Source: Cryptomeria japonica (lineage: Eukaryota; Streptophyta; Pinopsida; Cupressales; Cupressaceae). Taken from it: a stretch of DNA of 64,000 nt. Below the pieces are notes generated by a model. That model searched no databases and was not told where the DNA came from. It was given only the letters and a program-made list of their open reading frames with translations. This document shows positions 1-10,876 of the stretch, piece by piece. The position numbers were made by a program, and so were the translations under genes. The DNA is taken from contig NC_081414.1 in the NCBI RefSeq assembly GCF_030272615.1, positions 662,978,438-663,042,437 on the forward strand, in the 5' to 3' direction. The stretch's first letter is position 1, and each line of letters starts with the position of its first letter.

Positions 1-849
1 TTATTCTTTTATTCATTTATTTATTTAAAATTCTAGGAAACAATAAATGAAATTAATCTAATTTATTTTTCACCAAAATTTAAATAAGATATAATTCGAA
101 TACAATGCAACTTGCAATCTAATTTAATAATTTCTTTTAATTAATTAAATTTAAAATCTCAATGCATAAAATACATAATTCCAAAAATATCAACTATGAG
201 ATAACTCCATAAATTTAATTAATTAATTAAATCCACTAAACACAAACTGAGCAAACCCCAAGAAAAGACTCATAAAAAGGTCAAACGACAAAATACGAAG
301 GCCAAACAAATTGACAGGATGACCAACTGACAACACTCACAAGAGTGGAACTAGGTAATATAGGATCAACTACTACCTCCTCCACTTCCATCAGACAAAT
401 ATAAGGCATGCTCGAGCCTGTAAAGCCAAGTGGAGACGTTACCCCGTATCTACCTAGTACTTGTACCTGCAATATCCTGCATCACCGAACCACACATGCA
501 TATATACAATATATAAAACATGACATGATGAAGGAGAATCATGACGTTCCCTGTCTCATGGGAATGAGTGAAGGAAAATCGTCCCCTTGCATCCAATACA
601 CTCATAGACACGCAACATATAATTTCACATTGCATAGATAAAATAAAGTGTTAGTACATAGCAATAATCCATAAAATGCTATAAATAACAAGTACTGAAA
701 TACTGCAAATAAATTATGCATCTCATATGCAGATAAAGCATGAAATAATGTCATATAAGTCTAAATAACACATCATGGTAATGCATCCACTGAAAGTAAA
801 CAATAATAAAATATGAGTCTAATGAGTTCAAACAAGGAGGGGTACTACA
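1..849 (-). mobile_element. Gypsy LTR fragment (3' LTR, minus strand, runs off the window)
   Basis: On the minus strand an LTR begins at 849 with TGTAGTACCCCTCC, just after a purine-rich stretch (GGAGATGTCAGGAGAGAA) that suits a polypurine tract. The same start occurs at 42312 on the plus strand, and the motif GTGATGCAGG followed by TTGCAGGTACAAG near 430-480 recurs near 42690, so this is a diverged relative of that LTR. Its far end lies outside the window. No coding capacity is seen. Confidence 0.6.
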
Positions 850-1359
850 TTCTCTCCTGACATCTCCACATGAGAGGAATCCAAATAATGACCAACACAT
901 GAAGGCAAATTCTCATAAAGCATCATAAAACCTCAAATATAATAATAAGCAAATCTGGAACACAATAACATATCATAAACTAGCCTTTGGTATGAAAGTT
1001 ACCTGAGGAAATCAAGTCAAATAAGCAGCATACAAGAAAACTCTAAATACATAGTCATGGTATTTTAGTAATATCCTGAAAACCAAGATTGCAATTTTCA
1101 TGATTTTTACACGAAAATTAGAAGACTTCAAGTCAAAAAACCCTAGTAAATTTAGTGCAAACCCAGTTTACATTGTTTGAGATACGTTCATTAGAAAGTT
1201 GTAGACTTGTACATAAGAGTAGCAAATATAACACAAATATAAAATAAATGCATACAACAATAGAGCAAACTTACGACAAAAAGATAAAATCAAGCACTTA
1301 GCCAAACAACCCCAAAATGTATACGAAGTGCCTGCTGGGTCATACAAACAAGTAGAAAC
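850..1359 (-). other. Probable internal remnant of the Gypsy element; no gene
   Basis: AT-rich sequence between the LTR start at 849 and the Tat-like insertion. I see no conserved domain and no long open frame. Bases 1355-1359 (GAAAC) pair with AAAAC at 19976-19980 as a 5-bp target site duplication with one mismatch. Confidence 0.4.
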
Positions 1360-2137
1360 TGTATACGGTGAAAATGGATAACAACAATATTGAAAGACTA
1401 AATGAATTCAACCACAAAACCCTAGCCTAACAACAACAAAGATCCACCATAACATATGAAGATTACCTAAGACAATGCAAATCAAATGAAATCACAAAGA
1501 TTATACCATCACATGTCCAATAGGGTTTGAATCTCCATTCTTCCTATCTCCATTGATCTTGATTGATATATTTTCTCTCAGATTTTATATGTGCACAAGA
1601 GTTCAACAAAGAACGGAAATGTGGTTGCAAGTAGGATCGCATATGAAAGTTCAAAAGCATAGTATAGTCGAGTAATCAGTGGGGGTTGATAATGAAGGAA
1701 GCATCTCCTTATATAGAAGACACCATAAGAAATGGAGGGATAAGATTGAGAGGTGTAAAAGATAAATGGTCGGCTATGATTAGAGGGTAGGTAGAGGAAA
1801 TAAGAAAATAATGAGAGGGTAGGTAGTGTAGGAATTAAGAGATGTATGACATGTGTCATTGGTAGAAAAGGTTAATGAATTAATTAAATAAATAAAGATT
1901 CATTTAATTAATAAAAGAAGTGGGATCAATTAAATAAATAAGAAATTTATTTAATTTAGGAAAAGGATGATTTAAATAAATAAATGTATTTATTTAAATG
2001 AGAAATAAGGATAGAAGAGGGTAAATAAATTAATTAAATAAATAAAGATTTATTTAATTAATAGAAAAATTAGGCTTAAAATAATTAAATAAATAAAATA
2101 TTTATTTAATTAGACAGGACAATTTTAGGTGTCTGCA
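1360..2137 (-). repeat. 3' LTR of the Tat-like element
   Basis: On the minus strand it starts TGCAGACACC at 2137 and ends at 1360 (CA on that strand). It matches 19250-19975 over its whole length, except for about 50 extra bases near 2030-2090 in a run of TTAATTAAATAAATAAA repeats. A TATA box (CTATATAAGG, minus strand) lies at 1707-1716. Confidence 0.9.
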
Positions 2138-2151
2138 TTTTGCCCCTCTTT
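2138..2151 (-). other. Polypurine tract of the Tat-like element
   Basis: On the minus strand AAAGAGGGGCAAAA directly abuts the LTR start TGCAGACACC. This is the expected plus-strand priming site, and it fixes the element's orientation. Confidence 0.85.
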
Positions 2152-2236
2152 GAGACAATGCAACTTGTTGCATTGTTTCAAAGAAGATGATATGAACTGA
2201 TACAAAGTTGCCCTAAGATGGGAATGATATGCCCCC

Positions 2237-2272
2237 TCGAGAGATTGGATGAAAATGTAGACAATCTCTCGA
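2237..2272. repeat. Perfect 11-bp inverted repeat upstream of the antisense gene
   Basis: TCGAGAGATTG (2237-2247) and CAATCTCTCGA (2262-2272) are exact inverted copies around a 14-base spacer. They sit about 105 bases before the plus-strand TATA box at 2376, so this could be a promoter element or a hairpin in the retroelement RNA. Confidence 0.6.
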
Positions 2273-2375
2273 TAAGAAAGAAAGGCTAGAATGGACTGAT
2301 CAGATAGAGTGATAGAGTCACGAGATAAAGAAGACTGACTCGAGAGACGAGGGCTAGAGCTAGGGCTAGGGTAGT

Positions 2376-2385
2376 CTATAAAATA
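2376..2385 (+). promoter_or_regulatory. TATA box of the antisense PMD gene
   Basis: CTATAAAATA on the plus strand lies about 100 bases before the ATG at 2475. That spacing allows a start site near 2405-2415 and a short 5' leader. It is outside the LTR and points opposite to the retrotransposon's own transcription. Confidence 0.6.
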
Positions 2386-2654
2386 GAGCATGAGGGGAAT
2401 ACATCCTCATTGTCATCCACACATCCAAGAGATCAGAGTGCAGAGAGAGAATAGAGCAGCAACAGTCAGCAGCGATGGCATTGATGGATAGATTCGATTG
2501 TGTTCGTCGATTTCAGAGGCCAACAGATGCAGGAGAGTCGGTAAGTACCGCAAAACCTCCTTGTAGTTTGTCGCAAGAAATGTTGTCATTAATGCATGTT
2601 AGGTAGCACAGTAAATGCATTTTTAAGTATGTCAAAAAAGGTCAAAAAAATGCT

Positions 2655-2945
2655 GAGGTGCGTCTGTGTTGGTGCCAGGCGCGTCTGTGTTTGTGCTAGG
2701 CGCGTCTATGCAGGAAAAAGTGTCTATGTCAAATGTGAGCATGTCTATGTTGTGTAGGCGTGTTTGTGAAATGTGGGCATGTTTGTGCAGAGTAGGTGCA
2801 TCTGTGCAGAGCAGGCGCATCTGTATGGAGCATAGGCACATCTATGTATTTCAGGCACGTCTATGCAGAGCAGGCACGCATATGCAATATGTAAGCGCGT
2901 TTATGTAATGAAAGCGCGTTTGTGTCAAAAATGTACATTTATGTC
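2655..2945 (+). repeat. Degenerate GCGTCTGTG array
   Basis: Roughly a dozen spaced copies of G-C-G/A-C/T-G/A-TCTGTG or close variants, about 18-30 bases apart. The reverse-complement motif (CACAGACG) forms similar arrays at 17465-17690 and 18875-19140 inside the same element. Confidence 0.7.
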
Positions 2946-3155
2946 TTCTAGGGAAAATCGACAGTTCTGTGATGAACATACGCTATCGATTGGATAAGCT
3001 GCTGAGAGGATACACTCGAGTAGGTCCTCTAGGGAAGACTATGATAGAAAATAGGGCTAGGATTGACAATTCTATGATAGAACATACATTGCCAATTAGG
3101 AAACTACTCAAGAGGATACACTCAAGAAAAGGCCCTAGGATAAGATAGATCGAGG

Positions 3156-3430
3156 CACTTTGTGATGAATAGTGAGTATCAAGACATAGTACTTTGTGAT
3201 GAACAGGGAGTACTAATAAGAGCAACACTTTGTGATGAACAAGGAGTGCAAAAAATGATCAGCACTTTGTGATGAACAGGGAGTGCAAAACACGTAGTAC
3301 TTTGTGATGAATAGGGAGTACCATTAGGATAGAAGCAAAACTTTGTGATGAACAGTGAGTATCACTAGGATAGAGTATCATAAGCACTTAAGATAAAAAA
3401 CAGCATTTTGTGATGAACAGAGAATGCCAC
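3156..3430 (+). repeat. 36-bp tandem repeat, seven units
   Basis: Units share ACTTTGTGATGAACAGGGAGT and begin near 3157, 3191, 3227, 3263, 3299, 3339 and 3404. The first spacings are 34-36 bases and the last ones drift. Two weaker related units (TTCTGTGATGAACATAC near 2964 and TTCTATGATAGAACATAC near 3069) precede the array. Confidence 0.8.
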
Positions 3431-5375
3431 TATGACTAACATGATTGATTTGCTTGACTGCAGGAGTACCTACCTATGTTGGAGTCATGGGAGAGATTCC
3501 CATCAACTCAGAGGTTACGACCAGAGCTAACATTTGAGGACAGAGTCATGATTGAGGTTATGGGTTTGTGATTCATTCTATATGTGCCTGAGTTTGGGGC
3601 GAACATGGGGTTGTTGACTGCTTTAGTTGAGAGATGGCACTCTGAGACATGCATGTTCCATCTGCCGATGGGTGAGATGATAGTCACCTTGGAGGATGTG
3701 TATAGGATTCTGAGGATACCAATCGATGGGGATTTGATACCTTATGATCGAGATGGAGACAGTGATGCCCTCAGATGAGTGTTTTAGGATCTAGGACTAG
3801 AGATGAGGGTTGGACACATGGCATGGGATACCATGACACAAACCGGATTGGTGCTACCAGTAGTGTTGGGAGGAGTGATCAGTGGGTTCCTGTGTCCAGA
3901 TAGGGTGACATGAGGGCTGGCTGTGGGCTGAGGGAGTACCTTGGAGACATTGGTGACGCAACATACAAGATATGCCTAGGCACCGTGTGTGCTGGCACAC
4001 TTGTATTATGAGCTTCATCAATTCGTATATCGTGGATCCATAGGATTGGGCTACAGAGTGACATTATAGCAGGTATGGTCTTATGAGCATCTGTTGGTGA
4101 CCTAATTGATACATTTCAGAGGTAGGGGCCATGGGTGCAGTTTTGTGTATTTATATGATATGATTACCTCGCAGCTGCGGATCAGGAGACTGGAGCACTA
4201 GCGCAGGGTCATTGATGAGATTGACATTGTGGTATGGAGACTGTACTGAGAGTGTGAGGCGTGGGAGGATGACATAGTGGAGTTTCCATACACCTTCAAG
4301 AGAAGGTATCTAATTAGGTGGATGCTCAATGTACTAGAGAGGGAGTTGGTTAACAGGGTATGCAGGTAGTTTGGCAAGATTCAACGGATGCCACGGGGTT
4401 CCGAGATGTATGCTTGGATAGTTAGGGATCAAGCACACTTTGGGATGCTATTATCATATGATTAGGTAGTGATGCAGCTGGTAGAGATGGTGCACATGCC
4501 TTGGGATATGTGGCCAGAGATAGAGGATGTAGGGATGGATGTAGACTATATTGCATATTTGGCTGAGCATCCATTTCCACAACTGACAGACCCAGGGGAG
4601 CAGATAGATGGAGATTGTGGGGGGATGAGGATGATGATGGAGATGGTGGAGGTAGAGGTCGACAAAGGAGGTGGGGGATGATAAGAGAGAGGAGAGTGGC
4701 TCCACAGAGAGAGGGTGGGGAGGAGAGATAGGCTCGGGTTGTGAGAGGCCGAGGTGGTTTACCATTACAGGTGCTAGCAGCACAGGGTCCCAGACAGGTA
4801 CAAGGATAGGGATAGGAGTAGGGGTAGGGGTAGCCAAGGGTACAGGGGCATGAGCAGCCACAGGTTTAGGGGGGAGAGGAGGAGGAGTAGGATGAGCTAC
4901 TAGAGTTGAGGGAGATCTGCCAGGGATAGGCAAATGAGATCTAGGATCTAAAGAGGGAGACAACTAGGCTCAGGAGACAGCTGAGGGACACAGAGTGGGA
5001 GAGGGATCAGGCCATTCAGCACTATACAAAGGCTGAGATGACACTAAGGGTAGGGAGGCAGGCAATAGAGGACAAAGGATCTAGCTATGCTTATGTTCTG
5101 CGAGTCAGGGAGGAGATAGGCTATTGGAGAGACCTATACTATGGGGTTGTGCCACCAGAGCAGCGAGCTAGGAGCTTCCATAGACTATCGTAGACAGCGA
5201 TGACCACTGGAGGGAGGGACAAGAGACAGGCATCCAGCGGTGGGGTTATGGGTCCTCCACCACCACCAGATAGAGGGGATAGGAGAGATGATCTTGGGGT
5301 GGGTCCTTTGAGGGCTCAGACTCTATCAAGGCTAGGTGGCTCCGAGGGAGGGAGTTCATCATAGCCTTAGAGGGC

Positions 5376-7020
5376 TCCCTATGTATCAGTTTTGTACCAT
5401 TTTTGTATGATGATGTAGACACCTTTGGGTGATTGTATCCATATGATTTTGACATCATTGTATCATGATACTTATGATTATATATATATGAGATGATTCA
5501 TCTTTGTGGCAGCTATATGCATGTGTACCTATGTGATGTTGCTTCTATGTAATGCATGTTTCTATGTGATGCTTATGATATGGATGCAAATATGTACATG
5601 ATGAAATGCAATCTTTTTGTTTTTTTATGTTTTTAATATGTTATGCCAATGCAAATGTGAATGTATGAAATGCAGATAAATATGATGAGAGTGTAGAATG
5701 TGCTAACATGTGTTGTGTGCAGAATGTGATGTAATTGTGATATCTATATGTATGTATGAAATGCTTAATATGTGGTAATGCAAGTGCAAACTACATGAGA
5801 TGCAAATGTTTTTGGTATGTCATTATACTCAGTCATGTGATAGCAGGCTACACGGACTCAAGAAGGACGATGCAAGTCAATCAAGAAAGGGGGATGGAAG
5901 ATAGAAGATATGAAAGTGAAGGAACTTCTTGTGCATTATCATCATTGAGCTTTATTATGGCAAAATAGGTTATGACAATCAAGGCATATGTTTGACCCAA
6001 AAAGTCATTGTACCTGTTTGCATGGAGATCAGACAGTCACAAACAAGGAATGCCCCAGTTCACACTAGACTCACAGTTTCCTCATATCCTTGGACAAGTC
6101 ATAGCATTGCTAAGAGACAATCCACAAATAGCAAATAAAAATAGGTGATGATACCCCATCCTCACCTTTCTAGTCAAAGACATCCTGGAGATAAAATCTC
6201 TAGTCAAAGACATCCTAGAAAATCTAAAAGACATGTCATCAAAAGATAAAATCAAAGAAAACCAAGACTCAACACCAACATCCACTATAGTCCTCAAGTT
6301 TAGTGTCTCTTGTCACTTGTATAAGTCTTATTTTATTGTGGTCACAATGTTTACTTTCACAAAAAGGATAGATAGCACTGAACCATATGTTGTCTGAGTC
6401 TGTTGAAAGATTTGATTTATTGAAGCCCATCATTGTTGTGTCTCATCTGAAATTGACTGAATCCATGAAATTGATACTTTATTATGGAGAAGATGAAACT
6501 TTATTGCAGGTTGTGCATGAATAGACTGAAGAAAAGTGGAAGAAACTGTACTCCTCGAAGCATGTGATGCTCTTAGTTTCACACCCATCACTAGACATAG
6601 GATTTGCCTTAGCCATATATAGGAGCTGATTTATTATGGATGGAAAAGGGTGAAAAGGAATGTTCATTACGAATGGCTAACCATTCTTGGGTAGATCAAT
6701 AACAAGCCATGATGGGAATGGGTAAGGTTTATTGTGGATGAATAGGTTGTGAGTGTGTTCAAAGTGAAAGGATGAAATGGAATCCTGAAGGAGGGAGGAG
6801 CAATGTCTCTACATATGGTGTTGGTGACCCAGTTTTCACCATGGTACTTGCCCAGGGCACCACCAAAGTGGTTTTCACCATTGGACGAAATGTTTTTCTA
6901 TTTTCCAAATTTTTTGTGTCACAAGGCGCCTGTTTGCCAGGTTTTCACCAAGTAACAATTTTTTATTTTTATGATTTTTTGTCTTTTTGAATTTTTTTGA
7001 TTTTTTTGTATTTTTGAATT
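5376..7020. other. Spacer between the PMD gene and the protease end; no gene seen
   Basis: A standard autonomous Gypsy element would carry RT, RNase H and integrase here. I found no RT box and no zinc-binding or catalytic integrase motif in any frame. It includes an ATG/TATGTG-rich low-complexity stretch (5500-5780) and three plus-strand copies of GTTTTCACCA (about 6832, 6872 and 6942). Confidence 0.55.
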
Positions 7021-7371
7021 AGGATACTCTTAAGATCTATGTGTAAAACCTATGAAGGTGCATGTTTTTGATATCAAAAGATTCTTGCACCACTAGAGGA
7101 TATTTGGATTCAGACTTAGTAGCCACAACACTAGGTGGTTCACACCCAATTCCTTGCAAATTGTTTATAGATTGTTCTTGTTGACTCAATCTCTTAGGAG
7201 ATAGTGGGGGTTGATCAACATGAAAGATATACTCACCGCATCCCAGGTCTTTAATCTTGAACTTTTCTTGTTTTGATGTAAAAGCTTTCAAGGATTCTGG
7301 ATCCGCATATGTTGATGATGGAATAGTGGAATAGCTTCTCGATTGACTAGGATTGTTATTTCTGATCTAGG
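7021..7371 (-). pseudogene. Region downstream of protease, unknown function
   Basis: An open minus-strand frame of about 90 codons covers most of this segment (7037-7291 and upstream). It reads through a Lys-rich start and a Pro/Gln/Ser-rich middle. It follows the protease as the next piece of a Gag-Pol polyprotein would, but I cannot match it to RT or any named domain. Pol may have been deleted just beyond it. Confidence 0.4.
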
Positions 7372-8793
7372 TCATAGATTGTTGCAATATATGAATGTAT
7401 TAGGATCACCATTAACTATTATTTCAACTCCATTGTGAGGAAATTTAATGCATTGGTGATATGTAGATGGGATTGCCCTCATTTCATGAATCCAAGGACA
7501 TCCTAGTAATATATTGTATGTGAGATCCAGGTCTAAGACTTGACAAACCACATCCTTTGTAACTAGCCCAATTCTGAGAGGCAAGGTGACTGTTCCTTTG
7601 GATGAATGCTCTTCATCATTATACGCCTTGATGGTAATTTTGTTTTTAGAATTCACAGCTTTATCTGAATATCCCAATTGTTTAATAGTGCTCAATGTAC
7701 ATATGTTCAGACTCGCTCCTCCATCTATCAGGACTCGTTTTATTCAATTTTTGTGTATGAAGGCTTCAATGTGTAACAGTGCATTATGTGGCTGACTTAC
7801 GGAGGCGTCATCAGCTTCTGTGAATGTAAGGGAGTGTGGAATGGAAAGGTATCCCACCATGGCTTGAAACTGGTCCACGTTTAGATCAGTAGGGATAGAA
7901 GTGTCTCTCAAGATTTTGTCAAGAATAGCTTTATGTGCGGGGGATATGCGTAAGAGCTCAAGGATGGAGATGAGCGCAGGTGTCTTCCATAACTATTCTA
8001 CAAGGTCATACTTAGGTTTGGCTGATGAAGAAGTGGTGTTTTTAGCTGGAGCACCTTGCAAAGTAAATTTACCTCAACAAGTTGTAACATTACATTTAGA
8101 GGTAGGTTCGGAAGAAGATCTAATTCCTTTCATGATGATCTTGGGTCTTTGGGTAGAATTCTCAAGTGTTTTGTCCTTGATGATAATGGTAGAGACATAA
8201 TTGTCCATCAAAATGTGATTAATAGTGGAATCATAGTTATAGGATGCTTTGGTATAGTTGGTTTGGTCATCTGTGGCTATAGCTTTTCCCTTGTCATGCT
8301 TTGGGAATGGTTCCTTAAACATTTCATGTTCTTGATTGGATGAGTGTCCTTTAATCTCAATGTCACCTCTATCAATAAGATCTTGTATGATGTTCTTCAG
8401 TCAATGACAATTACCTATTTTATGACCTTTGCTCTTATGAAATTCATAATACTCATCATCATTCCACCAATTTTGTTTAACCTTTGGCTCATATGGAGGA
8501 AAATCTGGAATTGTGATTATCTTGTTTGCCACTAACTTTTTGAAAATGGACTCAAGTGGTTCTCCCAATGGAGTGTACTTTCTTCATGATTTGGAAGTTG
8601 TTTGAGTATTCACTTAATTTTTTGTAGAGCCTAATCCAAAAAAAATGATTTTGGGTCGTACTATATTGGCATCCACAACACCATCATTGACTGTGTTTTT
8701 GTTTTTATTCCAAAATCTTGGCTTATCCTTTCCTTTAAAGTCATCTTTGTTTTCTTTGAATATCTTAATGACTCCTTGTTCAATTAGGACCTT
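7372..8793 (-). pseudogene. Gag C-terminus and retropepsin-like protease of the Tat-like element
   Basis: On the minus strand the coding continues from gag at 8794. A clear aspartic-protease active-site motif, LIDGGASLNICT, lies near 7705-7740. It is followed by a hydrophobic strand ending NILLGCPWIHEM (about 7490-7525), as in plant Gypsy proteases with their flap and second DLG-like region. Frames shift and several stops occur (for example before the protease near 7745). Retropepsins act as dimers to cut the Gag-Pol polyprotein. The region ends at 7372 with no RT after it. The D-G-G-A-S active site is preserved although the reading frame is broken. Confidence 0.7.
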
Positions 8794-9483
8794 CTATGTT
8801 GCTAAGACTTTTTCAATGACGTCCTTGAAGGTGGACAAACAAGCTTTTCTTAGGTCATAACCAATGTCTTTGTTAACATTCTGAGTGAACATTTCTACCA
8901 TTTGTTTTTGTGGAATTTCACAAGAGCATCTACTGGCTAGATTCCTCCATCTTTGTAAAAATGATGAAAAAGATTCTCCATCCTTTTTCTTGGCGTTGCA
9001 CAAGGTAGTGATTGCTATGTCTGTCTCTATGTTGTATGAGAAATATTGTATAAATGCTTCTGCTAAGTCACCCCATGACTTAATTCCAGGTGGGAGTTGG
9101 GAGAACCATTCCATAGCTTGATCACCTAAGCTTTGTGGGAATAATCTCATCAAATATGTCTCTTCTACTGCTACTTTAATGCAAGCTATGAAAAACTATC
9201 TTATGTGTGCCTTAGGATCCCCTTTTCCTCTATACTTATCAAAATTAGGTGTCACAAAGTGTGTAGGAAATGGAGGCATTGGAATGCTTTTGTCAAATGG
9301 ATAGGGACATATGTCTCTCATTGTGTAAGTTGGCTTTGGTGTATTTACGTCCTCCATTTTCTTTTGCAAGTCCTTGATTTGTTGTTCCAAATTATTCTTG
9401 GGTGGAGATCGACTTCTTGGACCAAACCCCATGCCTACACCACTGAGTGGAGGAGGAGCATGTTGCATAGATGGATGATATTG
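8794..9483 (-). pseudogene. Gag (Retrotrans_gag) core of the Tat-like element, part 2
   Basis: It continues the gag broken by the Copia insertion at 9484. A proline-rich linker (9380-9480) is followed by PHFDxxxG-like residues (TPNFDKYRGKGDPKAH, about 9200-9250) and the capsid-like core MRLFPQSLGDQAMEWFSQL, with the YFSYNIETD and FLQRWRNLASRC signatures of plant Gypsy gag. A stop near 9195 separates two frames. Gag assembles virus-like particles that package the element RNA. Confidence 0.75.
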
Positions 9484-10530
9484 TGTAGGTCCCAGAGACA
9501 TCTGAGAGGGGGGGGGGGGGTTGAATCATTTGTCTAATAAATTCAAACCAAAAACTTATTAACCAACTTAATGCTTAATACTGGTAAGACAGTTAAGTAT
9601 GCCGGCAAACAATGTTAACAAAAAATTGTAGTACCGGTAAGAATTAATGCATGAAACATATGCACAAGGTCATCCACAACACATGACACCAATATTTGTA
9701 CGTGGAAACCCTTTAAGGGGAAAAACCATGGTGGGAAACCTTACCCACAATTAGATGATACTACTGCAGATAGTAAGTGTACAAAGAGGGGTCTACACAT
9801 GCAGAAAGGCCAACAGCCTAGAGCTCACTGCTCAATCACAAGTGGGAGTCACACTGACTATAGTTGGATGGTTAAATCCAATGAGAATGTACTGCACAAA
9901 ATAGCATCTTCATATGCTGGATTCAATACCGGTGTAATGCTGATATGCTTCTACAAAAACTTAACTTCACCTTCAAATGATGTCTTCGTGTATATCTCTG
10001 TTTGATCTTGCATATACCTTTCCTTAAATCTTTTTCACATTCCACACTTGATCTTACAAATAAGATCTTACATTTATACCATACCCTAAGACCAATTTTA
10101 GTAGGTTGGCTCTACAAGATATTACAATAAAAATATTTTACAAATAATACAATATCCGATGCAATAACCGATTGAACATGTCAGCTTAATGCATTTATAA
10201 CAATAATAAATCATCTCCATAGCGTGCCATGCTGATCTGGAAAAGATAAACCTGCCGGTGTAACCCTAGATAACCTGGACCTATTTGCCAGTAAAAGCAA
10301 ATATGCAAATAAGAATATATCAATGATTATTACTTCAAAGTAAAGTGTCCACATGATGTCTTCGATATTACCAAGTATCTTCTATGTCATTTCAGGTACC
10401 AGTGAACATTATATCCTATCGGTTGACTATATACTGATAACTGTTTGCCGGTGAATGTTGCTAGATCTCCAAAGTAGGTGTATTTAGCAGGTGTTGACAT
10501 CAATGACAAAACCATACCAAAATACCAACA
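9484..10530 (-). repeat. 3' LTR of the 9484-16150 Copia
   Basis: 1047 bp. On the minus strand it starts TGTTGGTATTTTGG at 10530 and ends GGGACCTACA at 9484. Near its end is a long C run on the minus strand (about 13 G on the plus strand at 9509). Many short ACCGGT or CCGGTA motifs are scattered through it. Confidence 0.93.
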
Positions 10531-10542
10531 ATCTCTCCCTTT
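10531..10542 (-). other. PPT of the 9484-16150 Copia
   Basis: Minus strand AAAGGGAGAGAT directly before the LTR start TGTTGG. Confidence 0.85.
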
Positions 10543-10876
10543 GGCATTGATGGCAACACAAGATGGAAAAACTATCAAAGTGCCAAAATAGAAATGCCAA
10601 GTACAAAAACCAATTCTCCCCCTAGGAGTAATATGTGTTTATACCAATCTCTCCTCAAAAAGATAATGCATTTTTCATACATCTCTCCGCAATGTTTTTC
10701 CATATATCTCTCCCCCTTTGACATCAAATTCCAAAGTCACAAAAATTCAATTTCATACAAAATACCAACCAAGTCAATATACCAACTACTCCCCCTGGGA
10801 GGTAGCTTCCTCATCAAATACCAGAGTAAAAGATTTGTCCATTTATTTCTGCTGGTTGATGACAATCATCAACTAT

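Larger units (their letters stand above)
2541..3463 (+). other. Intron of the PMD gene, repeat-filled
   Basis: Bounded by GTAAGT and TGACTGCAG, with TGACTAAC 23 bases before the acceptor. It holds two repeat arrays: degenerate GCGTCTGTG units (about 2655-2945) and a 36-bp tandem repeat (about 3156-3430). Confidence 0.65.
2475..5375 (+). pseudogene. Plant mobile domain (PMD, aminotransferase-like) protein, two exons, decayed
   Basis: Exon 1 (2475-2540) encodes 22 residues starting MALMDRFDCV and ends at a consensus donor, GTAAGTACC. The 923-base intron has a CTAAC branch-like motif (3436-3440) and a CAG acceptor ending at 3463. Exon 2 continues in phase 0 as one frame to 4681. It carries PMD-family signatures: a Trp-x2-Glu-Thr stretch followed by FHLPMGEMIVTLEDVYRILR (3620-3715), then WSYEHL (about 4076-4093). 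About a dozen in-frame stops interrupt it, mostly where Arg, Gln or Trp codons would be expected. After 4681 a Gly/Arg-rich stretch and a probable helical tail (to about 5375, other frames) look like the C-terminus. PMD proteins are plant-specific; some are nuclear silencing factors (MAIN and MAIL types) and many are carried by transposons. Antisense extra ORFs are, from memory, known in Tat-lineage elements. This copy should be non-functional. Confidence 0.75.

Noticed and set aside
1578-1859. 93-codon ORF, repeated at 19468-19749
   Set aside because: Lies inside the two LTR copies with no domain; the duplication is the LTR, not a gene family.
2350-2372. GAGGGCTAGAGCTAGGGCTAGGG resembling plant telomere repeat
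   Set aside because: Only two imperfect units of GCTAGG, not TTTAGGG, inside a promoter region.
4454-4963. 169-codon proline-rich ORF on the minus strand
   Set aside because: It is the shadow of the Gly/Arg-rich part of the PMD gene on the opposite strand.
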